Notes: a model not told the origin generated them from the letters alone. A stretch of 64,000 nt of DNA from Elymus sibiricus (GCA_039707655.1 CM077665.1:290102205-290166204), one strand, 5' to 3'. Counted from the stretch's first letter, positions 52,856 through 63,898 are shown. A program made the numbers and translations.

Positions 52856-54360
52856 AATCGATATACTGGACTACGCCTCCGAGGAGGCAGAAGACATGGA
52901 TGAAGAGGACGGCGCTCCCGCCCCTGTCAACACTGGGCGATGGACTGCCACCTCCACCTATGATGTCTGCATGGTAGACACCCCTGACGATAAATCCGGT
53001 GAGGAGCCGTCAAGGCGCCGGAAACAGCGCAAACGATCTAAGGCAAACAAGGGAAGGGAAGCCATAACAGGCACCAGGGAAAACGACACCCCGGAAGACC
53101 TCGGCGACTCCGAAGACCCCGAATAGCCACTGGAGAACCAGGAAAGGCCCGAAGATCGGCGCGACACTGAGGATCTTAATGATTCCGAGAACGACAACTA
53201 CCTTCCCCCTGTCGAGGAGGAAAACTGCCTGGAAGCCGAAAACTTCACCATCCCCGAAAACCCTGCCGATCAGGAACGGTTTAGGCGGCAGCTTTTAGCC
53301 ACCGCCCGAAGCCTGAAAGCAAAACAACAGCAACTCAAGGCCGAACAAGACACCCTCAATGATAGATGGACGAGGGTCTTGGCTCCCGAAGAAGGTTATG
53401 GTACCGATCTACCGGACTAACCCAAGAGCTACCCATGCCGGCGGCTGCTGTCGCAGTTTGATGACGAGGGCCTTGAACCATCGTCTCCCAGGCATACTCC
53501 GTACGACCAGCCGGACCGCCCTCCCCGAGTATGGGATAGGACGACCGGCGAGGCCGACTACAGACCTGCGGTACCCCGCAGGACAGGAAAAGAGCCAGCA
53601 GGGCCTGAGGATAGGTATGACTTATGACAGGACCTGTATTATAGAGCAGGCCACACAAGATCCATCTATGGATCTAGAGGGTACCCCCCCGCTAGACGGG
53701 ATGGGTACCATTCTTGGCTCGACCGCAACGATAGAGGTCGGGAACAAGACCGGGCCCGATCGACCGCCGATAGTAGGCATGACATAGCTCGGGTCCGAGG
53801 CGCTGCCCACCCACTGTGCTTCACAGACGAGGTGATGCAGCATCAGTTCCCTGCACGGTTTAAACCCGTTAACATAGAGCAATACGATGGGACAACAGAC
53901 CCAGCCGTGTGGATTGAGGACTTCCTCCTCCACATTCATATGGCACGAGGAGATGATCTCCACGCCATCAAGTACCTACCCCTAAAACTTAAGGGGCCAG
54001 CTCGACACTGGTTAAACAGTCTCCCCAAGAATTCTATCGGGAGCTAGGAAGAGCTCAAGGATGCCTTCCGATCTAACTTCCAGGGCACTCATGTCCGGCC
54101 GCCGGACTCCTCCGACCTGAGCAATGTTGTCCAGAAAGTAGGTGAATCAGCTCGGCAATTTTGGAATCGGTTCCTGACCAAGAAAAATCAGATCGTTGAC
54201 TGCCTGGATGCCGAGGCAGTATCCTCCTTCAGGCATAATATCCGGGACGAGTGGCTAGCTCGTCAGCTCGGCCAGGACAAGCCGAGGACAATGTCCGCCC
54301 TTACCTCACTTATGACCCGCTTTTGCGCGGGCGAGGATAACTAGCTAGCTCGACGAAGCC
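52856..54360 (+). pseudogene. Gag of G6, multiple stops
   Basis: Acidic and Arg/Asp-rich N-part (DYASEEAEDMDEEDGAPAP, KQRKRSKANKGREA), a Gln/Lys segment (LKAKQQQLKAEQDTL), then capsid proper: FPARFKPVNIEQYDGTTDPA, WIEDFLLHIHMARGDDLHA, LKGPARHWLNSLPKNSIGS, a stop, FRSNFQGTHVRPPD and FWNRFLTKKNQIVD. Stops at about 53126, 53420, 53626, 54046 and 54342 break the frame. The Met at 52752 is not its start: the first 100 bp of that frame belong to A2. Confidence 0.8.
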
Positions 54361-55475
54361 ATAACCCCGAAGACCCCGGCACCTCTGAAGTCCGGGTTGG
54401 AAATGGAAAACCACGACGTAACAAAAACAAACGCCGGCACAACAACGGCGATGCTGAGGACACGACCGTTAATGCCGATTTTTGCAACCCAAAATCCAGA
54501 CAGAGGAAGAAACCTTCTAAAGGAAATCGAGATGGACCTACCACGCTGGACAAAATCATGGATAGGGCCTGCCAGATCCACGGCACCCAAGACAATCCCG
54601 TTACCCACACCAACTGTAATTGTTGGGTATTCAATCAAGCTGGCAAACTCGCAGCCGAGGAGCAAGGCAAGAGCCCACGCAGCGAGGACGATGACGAGCC
54701 CCGCGGTCCAAGCAATGGAGGACAAAAGCAGTTCCCTCCAGAGGTAAAAACTGTGAACATGATATATGCCACTCACATACCAAAAAAGGAGAGGAAGCGC
54801 GCCCTTCGGGAGGTCTACGCCGTAGAGCCCGTAGCCCCGAAGTATAACCCATGGTCGGCTTGCCCAATCACCTTCGATCGACGGGATCATCCGACCAGTA
54901 TCCGTCACGGAGGTTCGGCAGCCGTCGTCCTAGACCCCATTATCGATGGGTATCACCTCACTAGAGTCTTAATGGACGGAGGAAGTAGCCTTAATCTGAT
55001 TTACTCAGACACGGTGAAAAAGATGGGTATAGATCCGTCAAGGATCAAACCTAGCAACACTACCTTTAAAGGAGTGATCCCAGGCGTCAAAGCCCGCTGC
55101 TCGGGCACCGTGAATCTAGAAGTAGTGTTCGGCTCACCCGACAACTTCCGCAGCGAAGACTTGATCTTCGACATTGTCCCTTTTTGCAGCGGTTATCACG
55201 CCCTGCTCGGCCGCACATCATTCGCTCGCTTTAACGCCGTCCCCCACTACGCGTACCTGAAGCTCAAGATGCCCGGGCCCAGGGGGGTCATTACTGTCAA
55301 CGGCAACACAGAGCGCTCTCTCCGAACTGAGGAACACACAGCGGCCCTGGCAGCCCAATTCCAGTACGGCGTCGATAGGCCAACGCCCAAAACAGCCGTA
55401 AAGGCACGTCATGATAGTAAACGAGCTCGGTCTCAACCCGAACTCCCGGAATCATCTTCCGCGCAACAAAAATAG
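54361..55475 (+). pseudogene. G6 gag C-terminus and protease
   Basis: Starts with a basic nucleocapsid-like region (KPRRNKNKRRHN), then ACQIHGTQDNPVTHTNCNCW, a finger of C/H type, and ERKRALREVYAVEP. The protease has HTN...AVVLDPIIDGYHL, active site LMDGGSSLNLIYSDT at about 54970-55010, then SEDLIFDIVPFCSGYHALLGR and FARFNAVPHYAYLKLKMPG. The open frame 54558-55475 (305 codons) is the best-preserved Gypsy protease in the window. It stops at TAG 55473-55475, with a further readable tail to about 55738. No RT follows. Confidence 0.85.
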
Positions 55476-56775
55476 GGATACGCCCCCCACAGCATAACCC
55501 TAGTTCCCGTAAAATATGTGCCAAGAAGGCACAACTTCACGCTCAAAATACCATGGGCAGCGGTGGGGACCCACTATCAAAGGGAAAGTGTTCGGCTGGA
55601 CCGAACTACTGTCAACACATGTCTTCGGGCAAACCACATGTACCGTCTAGGACCTTCCAAGCGTAAACCTCATCCACACTACGGCGACTTCTCAAGATCT
55701 TCTTCCCAAGGTCCGTTCGCCGATAGCAATCACCTTTAAAGGAACGCAACCCCCTCGGGAGCAAAGGAGTGTCCTTGCGACAGGGCACATCGAGGACGTC
55801 AAGCCACCCATCGAAGACCCCGGGTAAAACCTCTCCTTTGTAAACTTTATTTTTCATTTCAAAATACCTGTAACAGTTGCTTCGGCAGTTTGAGTTATAA
55901 GAATGCATCAACAATAAGGACCATCCTTTACGGCTTCCTCGCTGTATTTTATGTCACATACTCTGTTTCTCTCTTCACCGATGCCGGTAGCAAAAGCTGT
56001 TCGGTACATATTACGATGCGACCGGCTAATAGACCAGTGGCTTGGCTATAAAAATAGCCCCAAGCATCACCCCGGCACTATTGTTTATGTGTTCAGCGTC
56101 TCGGATGTCGCGTTATATGCATCGGTTCCGAATTATGTCTTGGTTCAATGGTTGGGTTGCCCGGCTCCTGTGTTTGCCCTCTTACGTTCCGCTCGTTCGG
56201 CTAAAAGGGTAAAGGGAGAACCACTGCGATTGTGCTTCCAGCTCGCCTGGTCAAGTACCTCAGTGGAGAAAGCCGAAAACTGACTGTCATAATAAGTGAG
56301 AACCGGTCTGCAATCCGAGCATAACTGTCAAACTAAAAACCGATAGAGGTCATTCCATGTTATACGAGGGGTTTGTACGATTACAAACCATGTGATGCTG
56401 GTTTCAACCTGAGTGTATCCGAATATCACAAAACACTAGGGGCTAGTCATCAGCCCCCGCAGTCAAGCTCCTACTGCTAAGTGAAAGCACTAAAGCATTA
56501 TAGTCCGATTGCCTTGTTCCCCTTGCACTACCGCCTTCGGGCACCGATACGGCGGCTAAGGGTCACAGTGTGGAGGTAGAAACACCTCGTGTAGTATCTA
56601 CATGGGGGCTGAAGCCGACGACTCGCAACTTTCAGATAAAACAGCCACAGAGGAGTCAAAATAATACAAAGCTTAAAGACATGATAAACCATGCAACCGC
56701 GTTATAAAGCGGAACAGTCATCGGATACATGACTAAACGCTCATTCATAAATTACATCCTTGGGGCATTGGGCTT
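55476..56775. other. G6 3' noncoding region
   Basis: Apart from a decaying reading tail to about 55738, no coding feature is visible. CTAGGGGCTAGTCATCAGCCCC (56432-56453, quoted in part as GGGGCTAGTCATCAGCCCC) is a small hairpin-like stretch. Confidence 0.5.
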
Positions 56776-57797
56776 CTATCGCCCGAGTACCATCCATAAC
56801 GATGGAAAAGTATTTCTCGGGGCGCCTATGCTCCTTCCCAGGGTGTGGACGCGCGGTGGCCATCTCGGTCGGCTTGAGCCTCGGCAAGTGTACCATGGTC
56901 CTTGCAAAGGCCATCCGAGCTCTCTCAATGCACGAGAACGCTTTAGAGCGTCGATCCGAGGCGCAGCGTCGCACAGCTTCTGCACCATGCCAAAGTAACT
57001 ACTAGGCAATGGCTCTGCAGGCCACAGCCAGATGCAGAGGTCATTCATGGTCGGCTCCTCCATCCTGTGCAGCTCCATCAATTGTTTCATCTGTTTGCTC
57101 AGGAGGGGAGGATGCTCGGGGGCTTGAATTTGCGCCCAGAACAACCGAGGCACAACATCTCCATCCCGAGAGGCGAAGTATTTGTTTGCGTCCGCTGCAC
57201 TCCTCGGGAGGTCCATAAAGGCGCCTGAGGAACGCCACACCCGGGTGAGCAATGCAAACCTGTTACCACCAAAGGCACATTGCAGTAAGTACGACTTACC
57301 ATCCGTGATCGCCTTGACTTGGCGGAGTTCTTCTTCAAAGAACCGCCTATCAACTTGCTCTGATTTGACCTCGGATTTCAGCGTGGATAGTTCAGTGGCC
57401 TGGTTTTCGTTCTTTTGTTCAAGGGCCTCGCACTTCGTGCTGGCATCCTTGAGCTCCAACTGCACCTCTACCACCCGGGCCTCCTGCTTCTCGCTCACGG
57501 CTTTTAACGCCAACAGGTCGGCTGCCGCTTGTTCGGCCGCCGCCTTCTCATTCACAGCTTCCTGCCTCGCCTTTGCCAACTCGGCCTTGAGGTTTTTGAC
57601 CTCCGTGGCCACGGATGTGGTAACAATGAGTAAATAACACTTAGCGATAACAATCCGGATATTTCAGTCAATGAGGATAGACAGTAGCCTGAATAATACA
57701 ACTCAGACTCACCTTGCGTCTCGTCAAACCTCTTGTTCAGATGATCTAGCTCCTCATCAGAGCTCTTGAGCTTCCGGTTTAGCTCGGCAAGCTCCAC
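56776..57797 (-). pseudogene. Antisense coiled-coil ORF of G6, with an intron
   Basis: The minus strand reads an upstream exon (ELNRKLKSSDEELDHLNKRF, then DETQ) to a donor AAG-GTGAGT at 57715-57707. After a gap of about 98 bp comes VATEVKNLKAELAKARQEAV and a long heptad-rich coiled coil (ALKAVSEKQEARVVEVQLEL). A folded part follows: GGNRFALLTRVWRSSGAFMD, ADANKYFASRDGDVVPRLFW and LCIWLWPAEPLPSSYFGMVQ. The end decays after a frameshift near 56930. The acceptor in this copy reads CACAT instead of CACAG. The duplicated copy (58250-58980) keeps it. Role unknown; it resembles the C-terminal half of cereal 'putative gypsy type transposon' antisense proteins. Confidence 0.65.
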
Positions 57798-57825
57798 TGC
57801 ATTGGCAGCCGCCGCCGATACGAGG

Positions 57826-58268
57826 CCTACAAACCAACTTCACTACGGGCGCAGGGGAGCAGGGGCCGGAGTCGTACTCATCTCCCCGACCGGGGACAAG
57901 CTTCACTACGCCGTACAACTTTGCTTCCAGCGTGGTGAGAAGGTCTCCAACAACATCGCGGAGTACGAGGGCCTAATCGCCGGCCTCAAGGTCGCAGCCG
58001 CCTTGGGGATTCAGTGCCTCACCATCAAGGGCAACTCCCAGCTCCTCGTCAACTTCTCCAACAAGGAGTATACGCCTAAGGACGAGCACATGGAGGCATA
58101 CTTGGAAGAGGTACGTAAGATTGAAAAACGTTTCAAGGGCTTGGAATTGCAGCACATCCCACGCGGCATGAACAAGAAGGCCGATGACATCACCAAGAGG
58201 GCATCGTGCCGCAAACCTCAGGAGCCGGGCGTCTTCGAGGAACGGCTCTTCAAGCCATCCGTGGCACC
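57826..58268 (+). pseudogene. RNase H fragment, duplicated copy A
   Basis: Open frame: AGAGVVLISPTGDKLHYAVQ, KVSNNIAEYEGLIAGLKVAA, LTIKGNSQLLVNFSNKEYTP (Asp of the GDSQ motif changed to Asn), QHIPRGMNKKADDITKRAS. The first catalytic Asp is absent because of the 5' truncation. The segment ends where the second unit of the duplication starts. Confidence 0.85.
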
Positions 58269-58980
58269 ATCAATTGTTTCATCTGTTTGCTTAGGAGGGG
58301 AGGATGCTCGGGGGCTTTAAATTGCGCCCAGAACAACCGAGGCACAACATCTCCATCCCGAGAGGCGAAGTATTTGTTCGCATCCGCTGCACTCCTCGGG
58401 AGGTCCATAAAGGTGCCTGAGGAATGCCACACCCGGGTGAGCAATGCAAACCTATTACCACCAAAGGCACATTGTAGTAAGTACGGCTTACCATCCGCGA
58501 TCGCCTTGACTTGGCGGAGTTCTTCTTCAAAGAACCGCCTATCAACTCGCTCTGCTTTGAGCTCGGATTTTAGCATGGATAGTTCAGTGGCCTGGTCTTC
58601 GTTCTTTTGCTCAAGGGCCTCGCACTTCGTGCTGGCATCCTTGAGCTCCAACTGCACCTCTACCACCCGGGCCTCATGCTTCTCGCTCACGGCTTTTAAC
58701 GCCGACAGGTCGGCTACCGCTTGTTCGGCCCCTGCCTTCTCATTTGCGGCTTCCTGTCTCGCCTTTGCCAACTCGGCCTTGAGGTTCTCGACCTCCGTGG
58801 CCACGGCTGTGGTAACAATGAGTAAATAACACTTAGGGATAACAATCCGGATATCTCAGTCAATGAGGATAGACAGTAGCCTGAATAATACAATTAGGAC
58901 TCACCTTGCGTCTCGTCAAACCTCTTGTTCAGATGATCGAGCTCCTCATCAAAGCTCTTGAGCTTCCGGTTTAGCTCGGC
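58250..58980 (-). pseudogene. Antisense coiled-coil ORF, duplicated copy B, with an intact intron acceptor
   Basis: Same protein as 56776-57797: VATEVENLKAELAKARQEAA, coiled coil, GGNRFALLTRVWHSSGTFMD, ADANKYFASRDGDVVPRLFW. The upstream exon (minus strand, about 58980-58905) ends DETQ at donor AAG-GTGAGT (58907-58899). The acceptor TTACCACAG ends at 58807, giving a 98-bp intron that joins the exons in frame (DETQ-AVATEV). The C-terminus is cut by the duplication joint at 58268. Confidence 0.65.
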
Positions 58981-59009
58981 AAGCTCCACTGCATTGGCGG
59001 CCTCCGCCA

Positions 59010-60824
59010 ATGACGAGGACTAAAAACCAACTTCACTACGCGCGCAGGGGAGCAGGGGCCGGAGTCGTACTCATCTCCCCGACCGGGGACAAGCTTCACT
59101 ACGCCGTGCAACTTTGCTTCCAGCGTGGTGAGAAGGTCTCCAACAACATCGCGGAGTACGAGGGCCTAATCGCCGTCCTCAAGGCCGCAGCCGCCTTGGG
59201 GATTCAGTGCCTCACCATCAAGGGCGACTCCCAGCTCCTCGTCAACTTCTCCAACAAGGAGTATACGCCTAAGGACGAGCACATGGAGGCATACTTGGAA
59301 GAGGTACGTAAGATTGAAAAATGTTTTAAGGGCTTGGAATTGCAGCACATCCCACGCGGTGTGAACAAGGAGGCCGATGACATCGCCAAGAGGGCATCGT
59401 GCTGCGAACCTCAGGAGCCGGGCATCTTCGAGGAACGGCTCTTCAAGACATCCGTGGCACCATCAACCAAGGATCAGGTGCCGCGGAGTGAAGAGCTACC
59501 CCCAGCACCACCCTCAGGGGCTCCAACTTGTGGTCCGGCCTCAGGAGCCCGACTGCTCCTGGCGCTGGAGCCCCAAGTCGACGACTGGACATAGGAGTTC
59601 AGGGCGTACCTGCTTCACGGCACACTACCGGAAAAGGAGGAAGACGCGGAGCGTGTGGTACGACAGGCCATAGCTTATTGTCTGTGGGACGGCAAGCTGT
59701 ACCGCAGGCGCCCGAACGACGTCACGTTGTGGTGCGTATCCAGAGAATAGGGGTGCGAGATGCTAGCTGACATCCATGGAGGAGACTGCGGACACCACTC
59801 CTCGTCATGCACCCTTGTAGAGAAGGCGTTCCGCACTGGCTTCTACTGGCCCATGGTGCTCAACGACGCCACCGAGCTAGTCCGGTCCTGCGAGGCCTGC
59901 CAGTTCCACGCCAAGCAGATTCATCAGTTCGCGCAGGGCCTCCAGACCATCCCGCTCTCCTGGCCCTTCGCGGTTTGGGGGCTGGATATATTGGGGCCCT
60001 TCCCACGAGCAGCAAGCGGGTACCGCTACCTCTACGTCGCCATCGACAAGTTCACCAAGTGGGCGGAGGTGGAGCCCGTCCGCACCATCCCCGCCGGATC
60101 GGCCGTCAAGTTTATCAAGGGCATCGTGAGCCGCTTCGGCGTCCCCAACCGCATCATCACCGATAACGGTTCGCAGTTCACAAGTAACCTCTTCAGGACC
60201 TATTGCGCTAACCTCGGAACGCAGATATGCTACGCCTCAGTGGCACACCCACGAAGCAACGGTCAGGCAGAGCGCGCCAACGCGGAGGTCCTGCAAGGCC
60301 TCAAGGGAAGGAGCTTCAAGAAAAAGCTTGAGGCCTGTGGCAGGGGTTGGGTCGATGAGCTTCAGTCCGTGTTGCGGTCCATCCGCACCACCGCGACTAA
60401 GCCCACCGGCGAGACTCCGTTCTTCCTCGTCTACGGAGCTGAAGCCGTCCTTCCACATGAGGTCAAGCACTGATCCCCACGGGTTTTGGCAATCGACGAG
60501 GAGCGTCAGGATGCCTCGCGGGGGACGGACCTCATGCTCGGGGAGGAGGGCCGTCGTCAAGCCTCGCTCCAAGCAGCGAGGTACTAGCAGGCACTGCGGC
60601 GTTACCATTGCCGTAACATCCGCTCCAGGACCCTCGAAGTCAGAGACCTCGTCCTGAGGCGGGTCCTCTCTAGGGAAGGCTTGCACAAGCTCTCGCCCAT
60701 GTGGGAAGGCCCGTTCAAGGTCGCCCGCATCTCCAGGCCTGGCGCCGTGCGTCTGGAGACTCAGGACGGGGTCCCTATCCAGAATGCCTGGAACATCCAG
60801 CACCTCCGCAAGTTCTACCCGTGA
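59010..60824 (+). pseudogene. RNase H (copy B) and integrase of G7
   Basis: One frame with no frameshift over 1.8 kb, broken by stops at about 59592, 59748, 60471 and 60583. RNase H keeps AEYEGL and GDSQLL. Integrase has HGGDCGHH...CEACQFH (zinc site), D in VWGLDILGP, D in RIITDNGSQF and E in NGQAERANAE, then the C-terminal block LVLRRVLSREGLHKLSPMWE and WNIQHLRKFYP. All catalytic acids of the integrase are retained. The 59748 and 60583 stops are TAG where G4 has Gln codons. Nearest relative in the window: G4. Confidence 0.9.
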
Positions 60825-60890
60825 CACTCTCACATAATAATGAGTGGGTTGTATACGCCCGGAGCCCCCCGAGGACGCGGAGGGGTTCCC

Positions 60891-60995
60891 ACCCACGCCC
60901 AAGTGGAAGCCCCATGCTCCGCGCTGGCGGACAACACTGTCATCCAATGACTATGCCCTCGCAACGTGGATGCCCTATGCTCCGTGCTGGGGGAA
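60891..60995 (+). repeat. Post-integrase 60-bp repeat, two copies
   Basis: CACGCCCAAGTGGAAGCCCC and a diverged second unit (CTCGCAACGTGGATGCCC) follow the integrase stop, as in G4 and G2. Confidence 0.8.
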
Positions 60996-61424
60996 GACGA
61001 AGACTAGCCTAGGTGTCGGACGCGGCTGTTCTTTGCTCTTCTTGTATTCGAATTTGCCGTTTTCCTTGAATGAAACCCGAAGCTTTTTCGAACTCTATTT
61101 AAAGGAAAAGGGGCGGGAATTTTTCTTCTTGCAGTTCTCTCTCTTGAAGTTTCTTTCTATGAGTTAACGCCTGCCAGCCTCTCCCTCCCGCGCCCCGCGA
61201 GTGGGGGCTGCTGGCACTGTGCACACACCTCGCCAAGGCCTTGGCGTCCTGGACCCCGCATGGCCTTTCGTCCTGGTCCTCGCGTGGCGCCCTCGGGTGA
61301 GCTAGCAGGTGCGTGCTGCCTGACCCTGGCTCGGGGGCTCCGCCGCGGCACGGTGCGCTGTCTTAAGAGCCCCTGGAGGCTCACGCCCCCAGGGGCAAGA
61401 ACTGGCAGAAAGGATTGGTCGCCG
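60996..61424. other. G7 3' noncoding region
   Basis: No coding feature supported. AACTCTATTTAAAGG near 61094 is TATA-like, but nothing downstream resembles a transcript. Confidence 0.45.
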
Positions 61425-61840
61425 CTTGAACGTCAAGGGAGGCTCCTGAGCATCGCACCTCAGGAGCCTCACTGATCGCATGGCTCCTCGCCCCTTGGTC
61501 TCGTCCTGGTGATCCGGATGCCCCAATGGCGGTCGAGGGCTCGCCCCTTGGTCTCGTCCTGTTGATCTAGATGCCCCAACGGTGGTCGGGGCATGCACGT
61601 TATCGGGCCCCGCCGACGTAGAGCGCCTCTTGAGCGTTAAAGGGGGCACCTGAGCATTGCGCCTCAGGAGCCTCACTGATTGCGTGGCTCCTCGCCCCTT
61701 GGTCTCGTCCTGGTGATCAGGACGCCCCAATGGCGGTTGAGGGCTCGCCCCTTGGACTCGTCCTGGTGATCCGGACGCCCCAACGGTGGTCGGGGCATGC
61801 ATGAGATCGGGCCCTGCAGACGTTGAGTGCTGAAAGGGGT
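61425..61840 (+). repeat. 204-bp-period tandem repeat in the G7 3' region
   Basis: Units start at 61425 and 61629, with a short third start near 61820. Each contains CTCAGGAGCCTCACTGAT, two copies of CTCGCCCCTTGGNCTCGTCCTG and the TGGTCGGGGCATGCA end. Inverse-orientation relatives are at 800-1150 in G2. Confidence 0.88.
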
Positions 61841-62185
61841 CCCCCAAACCGCCTCACTCGCACGAAGGAGGAACCTCCCCAAGCTCTCCAAGTGCCACTA
61901 GCTCCCCAATCGCCACTGCCAAACCTCACGACGCTGAAGACCGCCGCGGACGCATCAAGCTAAGTACCCTAACTCCGATCAAAAGGGAGTCTCGGTTAAT
62001 AGTAACGCGGTGACCGCAATACGTAATGACATTGTTGATAAAAGGGCGCAGGGGCCGAAGTTCGTTACACGCCCAAAAAGGGCCCCCATGATATTTTGGT
62101 TATAGGAAGAGGAGAAGAAAAAGAAGGCGAAGGACCCCCCCGGGGGGCTACCGCTCCTGAGGCCACGGCCCCGGTGCGCCGGCAC

Positions 62186-62315
62186 TCAGTCGGAGTCCTC
62201 CTCCTCCTTGATGGGGCCGTGGTGGCATGCCAGCATGGCCGCTTCCTGGGCGGGGGAGCGGCGCCGTCGCGGCTGGCTTCCCCCCGAAGTCCGGGCGCGC
62301 CGACGCGGCGGGGTG
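62186..62315 (-). pseudogene. C-terminal end of a G7 antisense ORF
   Basis: On the minus strand one frame ends ACHHGPIKEEEDSD and a TGA at 62188-62186, an acidic tail like those ending the antisense ORFs of G1 and G4. The rest is cut off by the A3 LTR at 62316. Too short to assign a domain. Confidence 0.35.
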
Positions 62316-63898
62316 TGCTACTTCTTGAGCATGCGTTGGTTTTCCCTTGAAGAGGAAAGGGTGATGCAGCAAAGTAGATAAGTATTTCCCTCAGTTGTTG
62401 AGAACCAAGGTATCAATCCAGTAGGAGATACAAGCAAGTCCCCAATAGATGTACCTACACAAATAATCAAACACTAGCACCCAACGCTATAAAGGGGTTG
62501 TCAATCCCTTCACGATTATTTGCAAGGATGAGTTCTGATAGAGATAAATATAAAAGATTGCTAGAACGTCAAGTAAAACAAAAGTAAAAATAATGCAGCG
62601 AGGTATTTTTGGTATTTTCGGTTTATAGATCTGAAAATATAATATGGAAAATAGACCCGGGGGCCATAGGTTTCACTAGAGGCTTCTCTCATGAAGGAAA
62701 ATAATACGGTGGGTGAACAAATTACTGTCGAGCAATTGATAGAAAAGTGAATAATTATGAAGATATCCAAGGCAACGATTATGCATATAGGCATCACGTC
62801 CGTGTCAAGTAGACCGAAACGATTCTGCATCTACTACTATTACTCCACACATCGACAAACTCCTGCCTGCATCTAGAGTATTAAGTTCATGAAGAACAGA
62901 GTAACGCATTAGGTAAGATGACATGATGTAGAGGGATAAACTCAAGCAATATGATGAAAAACCCATCTCTTTATCCTCGATGGCTACAATACAAATACGT
63001 GCCTCGCTACCCCTACTTTGTCACTGGGTGAGGTCACCGCAAGATTGAACCCAAAACTAAGCACTTCTCCCACTGCAAGAATTACCAATCTAGTTGGCCA
63101 AACCAAACCAATAACTCGAAGAGACTTGCAAAGATATGAAATCATGCATATAAGAATTCAGAGAAGGTTCAAATAATATTCATAGATAAGCTGATCATAA
63201 ACCCACAATTCATCGGATCTCGACAAACACACCGCAAAAGAGTATTACATCGGATAGATCTCCATGAAGATCATGAAGAACATGGTATTGAAGAACAAAG
63301 AGAGAGAAGAAGCCATCTAGCTACTAGCTATGGACCCGAAGGTCTGTGGTAAACTACTCACGCATCATCGGAGGGGCAATGGAGTTGATGTAGATGCCCT
63401 CCGTGATCGAATCCCCCTCCGACAGATTACCAGAAAAGGTCCAAGATTGGATCTCACGGGAATAGAGGCTTCCAACGGCGGAAAAGTATTTTCGTGGCTC
63501 TTTTTGGTATCCAGGGAATATTTGGGAATTTATAGGCCGAAGAATGGGTCTAGGAGGGCTGCCGTGGGGCCACAAGCCAGGGGGCGCCCCCCCAGGGCGC
63601 GCCTTGGTGGCTTGTGACGCCACGGCAGGTCTCCTGCCTTCGTCTCCAAGTCTGCTGGGTTTCTTCTGGTCCAAGAAAAATCATTCCGAAGATTTTATTC
63701 CGTTTGGACTCCGTTTAATATTCCTTATCTGCAATACTAAAAAACAAGGAAAAAACAGAAACTGGCACTAGGCTCTAGATTAATAGGTTAGTCCCAAAAA
63801 TAATATAAAATAGCATATTAATGCATATAAAACATCCAAAACAGATAATATAATAGCATGGAACAATCAAAAATTATAGATACGTTGGAGACGTATCA
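62316..63898 (-). repeat. 3' LTR of A3 (1583 bp)
   Basis: TG...CA ends as above. Motifs in order on the plus strand include CCTTGAAGAGGAAAGGGTGA, GGTGAGGTCACCGCAAG and the terminal TACGTTGGAGACGTATCA. The start sequence is shared with the solo LTR at 44146 and the A1 LTR at 25448, but the bodies differ, so three related families are present. Confidence 0.9.

Larger units (their letters stand above)
52856..57820 (+). mobile_element. Tat-type Gypsy 'G6' fragment: gag, protease, antisense ORF; no LTRs
   Basis: The 5' end is cut within gag at about 52856, where it joins A2. Gag and protease run to 55475, then 1.3 kb of noncoding DNA and an antisense coiled-coil ORF (57797-56776). The right end is fused to G7 RNase H at about 57820. 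RT, RNase H and integrase of its own are absent. Gag and antisense-ORF style suggest the same broad family as G5. Confidence 0.75.
57077..59461. repeat. 1.19-kb direct tandem duplication across the G6/G7 junction
   Basis: Unit A 57077-58268 and unit B 58269-59461 each start ATCAATTGTTTCATCTGTTTGC, run through the antisense ORF and its intron, cross the G6/G7 junction, and end with an RNase H segment finishing GTGGCACC. The joint falls in CCATCAA, which is present at both parental ends. Copies differ by scattered substitutions and small indels. Confidence 0.95.
57826..62315 (+). mobile_element. Tat-type Gypsy 'G7' fragment: RNase H, integrase, 3' repeats
   Basis: Starts inside RNase H (57826, and again in unit B at about 59025), continues through integrase (stop 60822-60824), the post-integrase 60-bp repeats, 204-bp tandem repeats and the end of an antisense ORF, and is cut at 62315 by the A3 LTR. 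No LTR is retained. Protein and repeats match the G4 family. Confidence 0.8.
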
